From positions 22,966,751 through 23,030,750 of the forward strand of contig CM070622.1 in the NCBI GenBank assembly GCA_036346255.1: DNA of 64,000 nucleotides, given 5' to 3'. The notes beneath the pieces were generated by a model, which was not told the DNA's origin, made no database searches, and worked only from the letters and a program-made list of their open reading frames with translations. Shown here in pieces: positions 21,244 to 34,130 of this stretch. Source of the stretch: Ampelocalamus luodianensis. Taxonomy: Eukaryota; Streptophyta; Magnoliopsida; Poales; Poaceae. Every line of letters starts with the position of its first letter. The first letter of the stretch is position 1. A program made the position numbers and the translations under genes.

Positions 21244-24200
21244 TGTCGGGACTTTGGGTATGCAACTCCGAGACCTTTTGTGCATTCTGAATTAGTCCTA
21301 TGATCAGTAGCTAGCTCACACAGTTACAATATAGATGAAATTATATCCATACACAAAATAACGATGAAGCAGATAAATTAATATTACTTAGTAGCAAAAT
21401 AACCTTATGGTCAAGTCTTATAGAGTTGGCCACGCATGGCTAAAGATCACAGAGTAAACTTGTAGCAGAATTAAAATATCTTGTGATGGCCACCCGATAT
21501 GCCCACAGACAATCGAGTGGAGGACGCGACTTAATTCGCACAGTCTTTAAAGTACTCCTCTTCAAAGAGCGCGGTGCATCCAGGTTCTTCTGTGGACACT
21601 GATTAACTAGAGAGCATAAAGCTATGAGTACTTTAAATGTACTGAGCAAGCCGTAAGAAAATATATACAATTATTATTCATGCAAAGCTTGACAAGGATA
21701 GCTTTATGTTTAATTTGCAGAAAGTAATATTGATAGTAAATACAATAAGTAGATTAAAAAGCACAAGTTAAATATTAATACATAAGTAAACAAATTCTTT
21801 TAAAACAACTAGTGAACACCCTGTTCACTTTACAATCTTTCCAACGACCCAGTCGCTTCCCATCCAAACTATTACAACATTTTTTATGAAAATCTACCCC
21901 TCGTGTGAAATCACTAGGTTGTCCACAATCAGGGGACACGGCTATTCGAATAGTTTTACACTCTGCATAGCTTGTACAGTTTTACCCATCAAACACGACT
22001 TCTCTAGTTTGTTTGACATCCGTCGATACCACCGCTCACTCTCTTAGGTGAGTAGTCTAGAGCACGTGATAAGGCCTTTACAAAATTCTGTTTTGACCCG
22101 GTTTTGCTCGCTAAGGATTCGCCATTCTGGACCCCCTCTTGCGCCGCTCATCAACCCAAACAGAACCAAATCAAAATATTACTAATTAGTCGATCAGATC
22201 CACCCCATCCTGGATATGTGGTTGTACGGTATGGCCCAGATCAATTGCTTACGAAGTTAAGTCCTAAGTGGTTGCTCAGACGAGGCTTTCCACATCCCAC
22301 GTGCCTCGCACACCTAAGTGCCTCTCGCACCATATAATGTGCCTCCCGCATTGCCTCGCGCATTCCGCCCTTGCCACCGACCACTCGCCCGAGCATAAAT
22401 CATTTTTGTTCACCCAAGCCAATGGCTACCCTCGCCATGACACAAAATTTTATAAAGGCGGCATTGCACCACAAATTGACACAACTGTGACATCGCACCA
22501 CATTTGCCCAACCGTGGTATCGCACCATAATTTCATATATCATTAGGTCAAAATTAATCATTTATGAATATTTGATTATGAATCCCACCGCGACTAAGCA
22601 TGGCTAAACATAATACGATACCCGAGTTAGTTCTACAATACGTCCAACCAAAATAAACTCATCCTATGATGTCCAAAGATTTATGTCATTCAAGAAAACA
22701 AGTCGATAGCAATTATTCAAAGAGGCATACAACAATTAGGCAATTAACTACGCCCAAAATCATTTAATATAAAACTAGAAATACATGTTTATATCAAAAA
22801 ATATAGTTTTCTAAAATGGGTACGATATGGTCAAAGGTCTACGACTTACCTTCGTTGAAGAGTTGAAGTGCTTCGGTTGTCGGGTCCGAGAAATATTTCG
22901 AAACGCCAGAATCTACACATTCAAACGAAGCCAAATAAATAAAACAACTCCAAATAAATACAAAATTAGCACTAATAGTAAGAGGAGGAATTTAGATGAA
23001 TTTAGAAACTTGAATCACTCAAATCGGAGTTCGAACGAAGAAGTTGCGGCCTCCGGAAGTTTAAAAATCAAGAAAAAGGGGTTTTCCTGATTTTTGGAAT
23101 TATTTTTGTAAAGGACAATGGATTTATTGCGCTAGCTGACGTCAGCCCTGGGGTTTTTATTTTCAGTTGAATTATTTTTGAACTAAAAAAAAGGAAATGC
23201 CACACGAGCGCTGACTGGAATGCCACGCCAACGAAGGGCTCATGTGGCACTGATGTGGCGCCACCTGGACTGCCACGTGGCAGCCACGTTGGACCTGAGC
23301 GGTGGCGCGCTCGGCCCGATGGTCGCCGACGGCGGAGGAGGCTTAGCGGCGACGCAAATGGCGGCGACGTTCTTTGGTGGTCGACGGCGAGAAGCTCAAA
23401 ATGGGGGAGGAGGAGAGCGAGAGGGAGAGAGTGAGGTGAGGGGAAAGGAGGAGAAGGCTACGGGGCTTCTGGTGTGCGCAGGGAGGCCCGAGAGAGGAGG
23501 ACGGGGTTGGTGGGTTTCGCGGTGGCAAGGACTGATGCGGACGGGAGCAGGTGGCGACAGAGCATAGGGGGCGGAGTGGTGGCGGCAGCGGGCGCGGCAG
23601 AGGCGGGAGGTGACGCGGTGGACAGGGGAGGACGTGGAGGTGACGGTGCTAGGGTGGAGCCGGCGCAAAACGCGGCGCAAATAGTGCGGACGTGCGCGTT
23701 GGCGCACAAGGAAGATGGTGGGTGAGGAAGACGACGAAGCTGACATGTGGGGCCCACACGTCAGCGAGAGAGAGAGAGAGAGATGCGCCCGCTGAGCGGC
23801 TGCGAAGGCGAGGGTTGTCCGATTTCAATCGGACGGTCCACAATGGATGAGGGCACGAGCACGTGGGTGCGAGCTAATGCGAGGAGGCTGGGTCGTTCGA
23901 TCTTGATCGGACGGCTCACAATGAGTGGGACGTTCGGTCCGACCGAACGTGTGAATGCGATCGGGACCGTGCGATCTCGATCGGATGGTTGGCAAGCGAG
24001 GGAGGCTCGGGCGTGTGCAGAGCGGGCTGGTGCGGGGAGGTTGGGCCACGGATCTGGGCCGGAGCTTAAGGCTTTCGGCTGAAAAGCCAGGGGGGATTTA
24101 AAAGGATTTTCGATTAAAGAAATCCGAGAAAAGCAAAATAGGTTTTAGAAAATAGCTAATAAAGTCTAAAAATTCTAGAAAAATTCACAGAAGTCCCTTG

Positions 24201-24516
24201 AATTATTTAGAACTTAATAAAATAATTTTAACTATACTTTAGCTTTTAATTTTGCAAACAAAATAGATTTTAATTTCGGACAAAAGGAAAAACCATTTTC
24301 TAACATCCAGAAAAAGCAAGAAAAGACTTAAAATCCAAATAAAATCCAGAAAACTCAAATAAACCAACCTTTTCATTTAATTGAAGTCTGATTAATTCAA
24401 ATTAAATGGCTTTTGTTTTCTAAATTTCAAGTTAAGCTTTTGCAACTAAACAAAGTCAAATGGTTATTTTTAAATTTTGGAAATTTTCAAAAACTTTGAA
24501 AAATTGGGATGTTACA
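21244..24516 (-). mobile_element. Solo LTR, chromovirus-type family A' (3.27 kb)
   Basis: On the minus strand it starts TGTAACATCCCAATTTTTC and ends AAAGTCCCGACA. Flanks are ACGGT (21239-21243) and ACGGC (24517-24521), a 5-bp duplication with one change. No internal domain follows, so it is a solo LTR left by recombination. It carries the palindrome CTATTCGAATAG at 21942-21953. A (GA)n run lies at 23765-23781. Open frames in its GC-rich part (about 23220-24050) have no family match and are judged spurious. A relative, truncated, lies at 30648-33633. Confidence 0.82.
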
Positions 24517-24719
24517 ACGGCCTTCGTGCCGCCATGTCGCTAGTGCCACGCCCTTGGGGCCCAGATAGCACGCATCCGCGCCCTCTCGCCTGGAAGCCAT
24601 CACATGGTGTGTCCGTACCCCCCCTCGTCTGGATTGCCGTCTCTCCTATGCCCCTGGCGCCCGGACGCCTCACCACGTGTCAAGTCCAACCCGTCCGTGT
24701 CCTAGGGGCCGAAACCAGA
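24517..24719. other. GC-rich flank, no gene recognised
   Basis: Short GC-rich stretch between the solo LTR and the Tat gag remnant. It may be decayed upstream gag sequence, but no motif can be named. Confidence 0.3.
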
Positions 24720-25228
24720 GGATTACAGATGATATCGTTCTAAACCCTCCGGCTACCGTCACTGAATTCGGAAGCAGTCGAGTGGAATCGCACACTCGAT
24801 CGTGCAACAAGAATACTCGAGGAGCGGGTGAGGGTAGCAAGGAGAAAGGCAAACAGCCTAAGAAATCCAAAAGCAAATTTAAAAACAAAAGTCGCAGACC
24901 AAGAGCTCGAAGGAGGTCTTAGCTGTGAGTGACAAGGAGCCTCAAGGCTTTAAACAATACTCTATCCGGGGCAAAAGCAAACGACCAGAACGGAAGACAT
25001 GCAAACCAAGGTGATGCTCTTTGTATAAAAAAAGAAGGGCACGACCCCCGTAACTACCGGGTCTTCCTACTAAAACTAAAAAACTATCAATATGGCAAAG
25101 GACCACTTCTTACCATCGAGAAAGTAGTGCAAACAAGTGGTCGTAAACAGTCAGAAGATGACGAGGAGATGTCATACAAGGACCCCGAGCATACAATTGA
25201 TCACATCTACGGGGATCGTCGGCATATG
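24720..25228 (+). pseudogene. Tat-lineage Gypsy gag 3' fragment
   Basis: The translation contains a basic stretch, then DALCIKKEGHDPRNYRVF, which resembles a degenerate zinc knuckle, then LKNYQYGKGPLLTIEKV and DDEEMSYKDPEHTIDHIYG. The last part matches the gag of the Tat2 element near 44145-44290 (SKGPLPTLEQV, TIDHIYGG). It is therefore a third Tat element, plus strand, cut at 25228 by the next LTR. No pol part is left. Confidence 0.6.
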
Positions 25229-25870
25229 TGTCGGGCCCCTGTGATGAACCCGAAGGTCTGATTGTTGGCCCGATCTTTCGATGAGAATGATAAGTTCGGT
25301 AGGCGTCGCTCAACTCTCACGATCCTGGCTACAAACACGCAAGGCTCGAAACCACGCAATCGCTGAACTGCTCGACAAGTCGTTATCAACTGTGCACGAA
25401 TACCCGGATGACTTGACCACGAAGGTCGATTCCTGCATACACCGAAGAAGCACGCAAGAACAAGATAAATAAGCAATCTGAAATTGCGAATATGAATGAA
25501 ATATTTGATAAATTGGGATTCCGAAGCGGTATTATGGTTGGTCTAGTCGACACAAGCCAATACACAAGTTGCATAGAAGCTAACTTTTAACTAAACAAAA
25601 TCCAAGGAAACTAGAGGGGTGCGGCCTCCTTATATAGGGGAGAGGGAGCTGCAAATATCTAAGCGCTAGCAATATGATACTATTCATGGGTTACTATTCA
25701 CATGAACAGTATCGTGAACAGTGCGTCCGGCCCAGGTGGAGGCGGTCGGCCCAAATAGGCCAAGCAGGTGGTCGGCCCAAATAACCTAGAATGGTGGCTG
25801 CTCTTTGGGCCAAATAATTGATACAAATACAAGACCCTCGGCCCAATGTGAGGTCACGCAACACCAGATA
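25229..25870 (-). mobile_element. Minus-strand LTR (family C), right edge uncertain
   Basis: The plus-strand left edge TGTCGGGCCCCTGTG follows ATATG and reads as the minus-strand end ...GGGCCCGACA. A minus-strand TATA box TATATAAG lies at 25629-25636, followed by GAGGCCGCACCCC, typical of the U3/R border. The minus-strand start of the LTR lies somewhere near 25830-25870. It would be the 3' LTR of the element whose reading frame lies at 29156-30001. Confidence 0.45.
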
Positions 25871-25956
25871 TAAGTGAAGTGTATTCATCGGCACGTTGAA
25901 GTAGCGTTTGATGCAACCGAATCGATGGCAGTCGAGTAGCCCGGTTGGAGGTGGAG

Positions 25957-28900
25957 TGTAACATCCCAATTTTCAGAGCTTAAAAATCTTTTAATAGTTA
26001 GTAGGGAAAAAATTCACCATTTGAATTTTATTTGATTTTAATTCCAAAGCTTAATATTGGACTTTAGAACCAAAAATATTTAATGTGCATAATCCCAACA
26101 TGAACAATAGCCAAAACTATTTTATTTGGGTTCTATGTGCTCAGATATATTTTCTAGATTTTTCTAGAATTTTTTTTCTGAGTTCATTTGCTATTTTCTA
26201 TTGCTTGTTGGAATTTCTGGTATTTTCTAAATTAGAAAACCTATTTAAAATCTCAGAGTTTGGTTTGGGCCGAATTCCTTTCCTCGCCCACTGCTCCTTC
26301 GGCCGTCTCGCGCGAGGCCCGCTCTGCCCGCGCCACACTTCCCTACCGACGTGTGGGCCCACACGTCAGTCTTCGCCCGCGCCGGCCGTCTCACACACGG
26401 CGCGCCGCCGCCATGTTTCCAAGCTCAAGCCCGTAAGACAACGCATCCTTTCCAACTAAACCCCTTCTAGAAAACGCGTAGAATCTTATCCATAACCCCC
26501 CGCATCTTCTCGGATCAAAATCAAACACCGGATTCGTTTCTATCTCCGTTTCTCTCTCGTGCTCGCTTGGACTCTTTTAGGGTTTCCACCGCCAAGACGC
26601 CTCCTAGTCTCCCGCCCCTATAAAAGGTACCCCGGGACCGCTTTGACGTCCGCATCAGAACCCCCAACCTTTTTCGCCGCTTAAAACCCTAGCGCCGCCA
26701 CAACTTGAGCTTTAGGGTTTTGTTGCCGCCGGTGTTCTTCTTCGAATTGCGCCGCCACCGGTGACACCCTGCCCTCGTGGAGTGCACCGCCGTCGTCGCC
26801 GTCACCTCAGCTACCTCCTGGAGTCTTCGCCACCGCCCCGACCCCGCCGGAGCCCACGTCCGACAACAACCGAAGCACTCGCGCCTAAACCTCGCCGCCG
26901 GCCATCATCGACGTCTCCGACCACCCGTGAGTGCACCCACATGTGCGCAATAACCGGGCTACGCCGGTACCACTCACCTCCGCGAGACGCGCCGTTCGCC
27001 GCTGCGGCGGTCCAGAGCACCGCCGATCCCGACCACCACGTGGCTCGCCACTCTCGGCCGCGCTGCGTGTCGCCCCACGTAGCACCGTGTCGCAGCCCGT
27101 CGGCACACGTACGCGCGAAGTCGACACGGATCGCGGCCGCCTCGACGTGTCGCACACGCGATTGGTCCACTTCGAGCCCACGTGGCGATCCACTGGTCTC
27201 GAAACCCGAGGCTCGGAGACCTAGTCTACCGTGAGCCGAGCCACCGACATGTGGGTCCCACCGTTAGACCAATTTTCATCCCGTCCGAACGTCCTCAGAT
27301 GACGTTAGCGTTGCGCAATAATCCGATTTTTCTTCAGAGAAATAATTCGTGAAATTCTGGAAAATCCAAATTAGGGTTTCTTTTTTAGATTTAATCTTCC
27401 AGAGCTCATAACTTTTGCATCCTAACTCCGATTGAGCCCATTCAAATTTATAAATTTGTCTAAATTCAAGCTCTATTTATCTGAGTTTTTTATTTAATTT
27501 TTGGAGCTTGTTTTGCCTCTGTTATTTATTTGTTTTGTTTGTTTGTGCCTCGTTTGCGAGTAGACGTCGATTCGTCGGGGAATTTTGTGGAAGAAGGAGC
27601 ACCTCAAGATCAAGACCAGTACATAGACATTTTCCAAGGCAAGTCATACCTTTGATAATTTTGAACCTAGTTTTGAAATTACTTTGTGTTAAATTATTGC
27701 ATTCTACTTTAATTATTTATTTAAATGCTTTGGGCATAGTTATTATCCAAATTGTTATCACACCTTGGCCTTGTATGTCATAATTCCTTGTCACCCTAGA
27801 TTGGTTATTAGTTGGTAATATTATAGCACCAACGTGGGTTGGTTAGATGCGAGTACAATTGCTTAGCCATGCTACGAGTCTCACATCTCATGAAAGTTGC
27901 AAATATGAACTATGACTATGGAACTTCGTGTAAAACTGTGTGCTATGTGTTATTACTTCGTGATGGCATGTGTTGCACTAAAACCAACTGGGTGGTAAAG
28001 GATTTAGACTGAGGCAAGTGGTGGAGACTGTGTGACATGGTGGTCTATGTGATGGGAATGATGATCTTTGTGACTTAGTTAGAACATAGAAGTCTTGCTT
28101 TGGTGAATTAAGGACTTAACTTTGTGCGCCATTGAACTGAGCCTCACTGTACGACCACATGCCTGGTATGGGACGGGCCTAACTTAGTAAGTTATGGATT
28201 CTCGGCATTGATGTTCGGTGGATAGGTTAGGTCGTGTGACAGGTGGAGGTGTGACTACTTGGTGGTTGCATCGCGACGATCGTCTTCCCCGTCCCAATGG
28301 TGTGTGTTATACCAATTCTATGTGAGCTGGTATAGCGGTTTGTAAGTACACTGGGAACGTCAATGTTTGAGATGAATTTTCCGAACTGTTTTGTTACGAT
28401 TGGTGCTTGCTACACTAGTTGTATCTTGTGGGTAAAGTGTACAACCTCTGCAGAGTGTTAATCAATCTATTCGAATAGCCGCGTCCGCGGTCATGGACAT
28501 GCTCGGGGATTTCACACGAGGGGTAGTTTTCATAAAATGTGGGAATGAGAGCTGTGTGATTTAAGTCATATGGCTGTGTGAAAGAATTTGATTAGGCTAT
28601 GTGTCTTTGTGGAAACAATTGTTAAATTAATATTGTTTATTTGTTTTGAATTATGCTTTCAATCTATTATTCATATTCAATTGCAAATGTCGCTTTTATG
28701 CAAAAGAACCACAGAAGCCTTTTCTTTGGAATAAGCCTGCATCTATACATTGCATTCTGTGGTATGATTTGCGAGTACGGTTGTGTACTCGCTTGTTGTA
28801 AAACTTGCGCCAAACCTACGTAAGAGGAGGAGTCTACACCGCTCGAGGAGGAGTTCGCCAAGGTGGTTGATCGTTAAGGTCCGGATGCCGCGGTTGCTGT

Positions 28901-29155
28901 GGTGAATTGGTGGGATCTACGCCGAGTTATTTCCGCTCATTCTTTGCTTATTTCTCTGTTAGCCTGCGTGGGTTAATAAGTGTAAACTCGACCATAAGGT
29001 CAAAACCCTTATTTGTTAATCAAACTAATTGTTTACTTTATTTATCGCTTGTGTGGATCGATATTTACCTATGTTAACCCTGTGTGCACTAGCGTGATCC
29101 TGGACTAGTGCAGTATACACAGAGGGTTCCAGAATCGTAATTCTGGGTCCCGACA
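25957..29155 (+). mobile_element. Solo LTR, chromovirus-type family A (3.2 kb)
   Basis: It starts TGTAACATCCCAATTTTCAG and ends CTGGGTCCCGACA, and is flanked by TGGAG on both sides (25952-25956 and 29156-29160). No internal domain is present, so it is a solo LTR. TATAAAAG at 26619-26626 is a likely promoter, followed by GC-rich R/U5 with AAACCCTAGCG. CTATTCGAATAG lies at 28467-28478. The 157-codon frame at 26761-27234 is inside the LTR and shows no family resemblance. Confidence 0.88.
26619..26626 (+). promoter_or_regulatory. TATA box in solo LTR A
   Basis: TATAAAAG in the context GCCCCTATAAAAGGTACC, about 660 bp into the LTR. It could still start transcription rightward through the LTR. Confidence 0.55.
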
Positions 29156-30001
29156 TGGAGTAGCGGTCGTATCTGAAGGGTTGATGTCCTCATCATCCTC
29201 CCCTTCTTGCGTTTGAGTTGTCCTCGACTCACGCTCATCCTCCAGCGGCAAAAGAAGCTTTAAAACTTGGAGCAACGCATTCTCATCTTTCTGCAAAATG
29301 TTAGCAATAGCAAGTGGCAAAGAAATAGAGAAAGCTGTGGAAATGACAAGTGATTGTGCATGCATCAAATCATCACAGGTATATTTTCTCATAGCAGTCC
29401 GTTTGCAACTCAATTTGCAAGTATAAGTGAAGTAAATAGTAGAGTTATGCATCGCTCGATTATGAAAGAAAATTATCCTCAACTTTTGTAAGTTAATGGG
29501 CAGCACAACAATTGATTTCAAAGTGCACAAGTCATGTATATAATCGGAGTTCAATTGAGTAATAGCAAATACATCTAGCAAGGGTGAGAAGATTTGTACA
29601 TCATTATTCAGATTGTCAATGCTAGATGGTGCACTAATAGATGAACATATAGGTATCGGATAATCCACAAAATTCGGCACAGAAAAATTGTTGTTCGAAA
29701 CAACAAGCCTCAAATCAGCCATGTGATCACAAGTTATGCATATTCGATATACAAGAAATTGATTGTCTACACCATAATCTCCAATCAAATTAAACTTATA
29801 TCCAAGGGCGTAGGCACTAAGCAAGGATTTCGAACATGCAATTGCAGAAACTTTCTCCATGGCATGTGATAATTTCATAGGTGGATCCAACATAATGTAA
29901 CATAAAGAGTCAACTGGAGAAATTCTAGTCAAAATGTCTTTATGTCTAACCAATTCCACATGATCATTGTATGCGATTAAATCATCACATGAATCATTCA
30001 A
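29156..30001 (-). pseudogene. Unidentified retroelement ORF, split by solo LTR A
   Basis: An open frame of about 280 codons starts at 30001 (MNDSCDDLIAYNDHVELV) and runs to the solo LTR border. It is then in frame with 25956-25694, so before the LTR landed the frame was roughly 370 codons, though its last part may already be LTR C. Visible traits are hydrophobic stretches (LPLAIANIL, LLQVLKLLLPLEDE), scattered cysteines and an acidic tail (EGEDDEDINPSD). No catalytic or zinc motif is seen and I do not recognise the family. Its position just inside LTR C, same strand, suggests a 3'-located extra ORF of that element. A host gene is less likely but not excluded. Confidence 0.45.
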
Positions 30002-30647
30002 AACAAGAGTAATTCAATTATTTCAACATGGTGCACTTAAGTCAACAGTAAATCAACAAGTTTATCACATGGTGCACTCAACTCGGTTGGCAAATCAATC
30101 AAATTATCACAGATTCATGAAAATTCTTAATAATATCAGATTCGTAGTTAGAAATTAATTTCTATCTTCTCAAAGACTAGATTCATCCACCTCATGTGAT
30201 GCGATGGTTTCTACTACAATCTGATTTTCCTTTGCTCAATGATACTAGGCATGAAATCGTGGTTATTGTTCTTAGGTTGAGTGTTCAGATCAGTACCTTT
30301 GGTATTACCTTGTAGGCTCGACTCAGATGATGTTGGTACTGGAGTTGGTGAGTAGTCAAAAGCTTTTCTTTCTTCTTCTTGCTCCACTCAATGAACAAAG
30401 GCGAGCCAAGGGTGCAAGACAACGAGATGCGAGTAACGCTCACACAGCGAGGCAAAGAATCATGGTAGATGCAGCAGCAGGAGAAACGACCGAAGATGAT
30501 CTTGATGCGGATGTTTGTACCGTGCGCTTATTTGTTTCATGTACACGTGAAGGTGTAGCTGAAGTAGGCGAAAAAGCACAAACGGTCTTGGATTGTCGTC
30601 CCTGTACTTCTTTTTCAACTTGGCAAGCAAGACGAAACAAAGCTCTA
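30002..30647. other. Likely internal retroelement DNA, no clear gene
   Basis: It holds repeated ATGGTGCACTYAA phrases near 30030-30080 and a plus-strand open stretch (30460-30653) reading TTEDDLDADVCTVRLFVS. Nothing matches a known domain. It ends abruptly where homology to the family A' LTR starts. Confidence 0.35.
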
Positions 30648-33633
30648 TTTTGACTTGGTCCTACTCGCTAAGGTTTCGCCTCGATCCCGCCCCCTCTTAC
30701 GCCACTTATCAACCCAAACAGAACCAACTTAAACATTGCTAGTTAGTTGGCCAAGTCTACCCCCATAAATAGACTTGTGGTTGTACGGTATGGCCTAGAT
30801 CAATGGCGCACAAAGTAAAATCTGTAGTGACTACTCAGCCGAGACAACCACATCCCAAAATTCTGCCCCTTTACTGCACGATCAATCGTCTGAGTATGAA
30901 ATTGTTTTTGGTTCAACTCGACCAACTGGCAACCCATGCCTTGGCACAACATATTTTAATAATAGTAGCAACACATGTCTTAATTCCATATTTCATTTAG
31001 TCAAGATTAATCATTCTTTGAGTATGTGATCAGGAATCCCATCACGACTAAGCATAATACGATACCCATGTTGGTAAAATAATAAGTCCAACTAAGATTA
31101 ACCCAAACTACGGTGTCCAAGGGTACATGTCAATATGTTATTCACAACTATTCAAGGAGGCATAACGGCAGTTGGTCAATTAACTTGTCCTGAAAACCAT
31201 TATTATAAAACTAGCAATGCATGCTAATATAAAAAGAATATAATTTTATAAAATGGGTACAACAAGATCAAATGTCTATGACTTGCCTTCGTTGAATGTT
31301 TGAGATGCTTCAGTTGACGTTTACAAGAATTCTTCGGGAACGCGAGAATCTATACGCGCAAAAAGAGCCAAGTAAATACAACAATTCCAAATAAAATCCA
31401 AAAAATACAAAATTAGTTGAGATATAAGGATATCAAATTTAGATGAATTTAGAAACAAGAATCGACGAAATCCAAGTTCGTATGAACGAGAATGAATATT
31501 TGGAAATTTGCGCGGTAAAATGAAATGTTGTGCTGATTTTTGTTTACAGAGAACAAAGAAATGGGAGGATGACCTCTTGGGCCCACTTGCAAGAGAGAAG
31601 AAAGGAGATGGAAAGCAAGGGAAATGTGAGGCTTACAATTGGGCCCCACTTGGAAGTGGCTAAGAAAGAAAGAAAGAAGATGAAGAAGAAGGCAGTGCAC
31701 AGGCAGAGAGCTACGCACGGGCAAGGAGGTGGTGCCGACGAGGGAAGTCAAGGCGGCACTGGGCAACTAGAAAAATGGAATCCTGGGAGCGGTACGGTTC
31801 CAATGGTGGTGGTCGCGTCGCCAGCGGAGGTACGGTGCGGCGGCGGCGTGCGAAATAGCGATGGGCCGCAAGGAGGTGACAATATTCTGGCGATGAGTCG
31901 GCGAAGGTGAGGGTAGCACAGTGAAGAATGCAGAGCGACAAATCCAACGGTAGTGGTGGCTCGGATAGAGGACCTTTGATGGCGACATAGTTCGGCGGAG
32001 AAGGAGCTTCAGCAGCGCACGGTCGCCGACGAAATCCGGGCAAATGGGGAGGAGTTAGAGAGTGGGGTTGGCGGAGATTTGAAGAGGAAGGTTGGGAGCA
32101 CGCGGTGCTCACTTATATAGGCAAAGGTGGCATACGGTTCGATGAGGAACACGAGTGGGATTCACGGCGGCGTACGTAGCCGGCCGCGCACAGGGCTCCG
32201 GCGAACCGGCGATGCTTCGGAGAAAAGGAAGGGAGCATGGTATAGAACATCACGAGTTGAAGCTAATGACAGTGACAACATCGCTGGGGGATCAACGACG
32301 ACGACAAAGCATGAGGAGGAAGGTGGTTCGGCTGGCGACAGGAAATTCGAGTGTGGAGAAAAGGAAGCGAGAGAGTGGGGCAAATTCCGGGGATAGGAAG
32401 AGTAAGCCGAGGGGCTCGTTGTGACGTGGTCGGTGTGGTGAAACGACCACTGGAGATGGAGAACAGAGGAGGAGATGGCTGGCTGGAGTTGGAGAAGGCA
32501 ATGGAGTGTGCTGTGGAGGTTGTTTCGGTTTTGGGAAGAAGAAAGGGAGGAGGGGAGCTACTGGTGGGGGAGAGGAAAGTAGAGGGGGGAAGGTTGCCTG
32601 TGCTTTCATAGGGGAGGAAATGGGGAGGGGAGCTCGGCATGGGGAGCTGCTGCAGCGGGCATAGCACGCGCATGCGCAGGGGCGACGTGGGGTGGCAGCA
32701 AGCAGTGAGGCGCAAGGGGAATGCCACGACATAGGGAGGTGGCAAGAATCCCGGGCTCTAGGGCATGGGGCACATGGGGGGCAAATGGCATGGGCTCAAG
32801 AAGTCTTCGAGAGAAGGCAAAAGAAAAAGAAAGAAAGAAAGAAGTGCTCAGGAAGATGACTAGGAAAAGGAGGAGAGAAAAGGGGAAAGAAAGAAAATAC
32901 AAAAAATAAAAATAATTCAAAAAACACAAGAAAATTTTATAAAATACTTTGGAACCTGAATAGAACAAATAAAATAATTTTGGATTTAGTTGAAGTTTAT
33001 TTTAGGTATTTAAAAATGTTTTCATTCAAAAATTCAATTTAAGCTTTACAGTAAACCGATAAAATCCAAATGATTATTTTTATTTTTAAAGATTCAAAAT
33101 AAATCCCCACTTTAAATTAAATGATTTAAACTACATTTTAGAACAAATAAAATAATTTTTGGGTAGACAAAAAAGAAGTAAAACAGACCGGGTTGCAAGA
33201 AACAACAAAGACTTGAATAAAGTCCAAGAAAACGCAAAAAAATCCAATAAAATCATTTTGAATTTAGATAAGGTTTTATTTAATCATTTACATTGTTTTG
33301 ATTTTCTGATGTTTCAATTTTAGCTCTTCTTAATTCAATAAAATTCAAATGGTTCATTTTATTTCTAAAGCTTTAAAAAGACTCTAAAATTTAGGAAAAC
33401 TGAACAGAAATAAAAAGAAATCAAAGGAAATAACAAGGTCTTGGAAAAATAAAATCCAAGATAAAGTGAGAAAATCAAATAAAGAAATTTTTATTTAATT
33501 GAAGTTGGATTTACTCACATTAATTTGTTTTTAGTTTATGATATTTTAAATTAAGCTTAAACAATTAAGGAAAAGTCAAATGGGGATTTTTATTTTGAAA
33601 ATTTCAAAAAGGCCTGAAAATTGGGATGTTACA
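30648..33633 (-). mobile_element. Truncated chromovirus 3' LTR, family A'
   Basis: The minus strand starts TGTAACATCCCAATTTTCAGG at 33633. It can be followed leftward in parallel with the solo LTR at 21244-24516; for example GGTTGTACGGTATGGCC occurs at 22208 and 30778. Similarity stops at 30648, so the last several hundred bases of the LTR are missing. A polypurine-like AAGTGGGGTAGGTT directly precedes it on the minus strand, so it is a 3' LTR of a minus-strand element. GA-rich and GC-rich open frames at 31530-32970 are not considered genes. Confidence 0.75.
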
Positions 33634-34130
33634 AACCTACCCCACTTAAACGGAATCTTGACCACGAGATTTAGAGAGGCTATAAAGAAAGGTCGGGAAA
33701 CTCAACTCTTGGTTTCCAGGTTGCTTTCTTCTCTGATCGATTGCTTCATTGTTCTTCGCAAAAATTTATGATCTTGTTCCCGGTAGGACTTTCAACTTCT
33801 TCGAACTTTCTGATTTGATACCCCTATTTGGTGATATCCTTCTTTAATTCAACTTCCTTTAGTGACATTTGCTCTTGTGGTATCCTGAGGTGTTTCTTCT
33901 ACTACGACATGAAGAAAAGATGTTGTGCACCTCTGATAGCTATAGTGGTAGCTCTAACTTGGTAAACTGATGCCAAACTACTGGTTCACAACCGTGTACT
34001 AGGGTGCCAACTAAAAGCCATGAATCTATCTTTCAATTTTTGTTGGATCCAAATCTTACTATTATTGAAATCCATAAATCCACATAACTTAAAGTCACCC
34101 TTTTTTAAAAAATAAAAAAAATCCCATCAT
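33634..34130 (-). pseudogene. Chromovirus 3' coding remnant with chromodomain trace
   Basis: Directly upstream (minus strand) of the polypurine tract and LTR, one frame near 33750-33680 reads SNRSEKKATWKPRVEFPDL. This matches the end of a chromodomain (compare SEREATWELE at 5180-5215). The rest is full of frameshifts. It shows that the A' LTR family belongs to chromoviruses. The remainder of the element is lost at about 34130. Confidence 0.5.

Noticed and set aside
21072..21290. Short open frame downstream of the CML gene
   Set aside because: 72 codons, crosses the border of the solo LTR at 21244 and has no family trait.
26761..27234. 157-codon GC-rich frame
   Set aside because: Inside solo LTR A downstream of its TATA box, low-complexity Arg/Pro/Ser composition, no homologue recognised.
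32263..32745. 160-codon minus-strand frame and several GA-rich frames nearby
   Set aside because: Biased purine-rich DNA of the A' LTR; Pro/Ser/Leu-rich translation without any motif.
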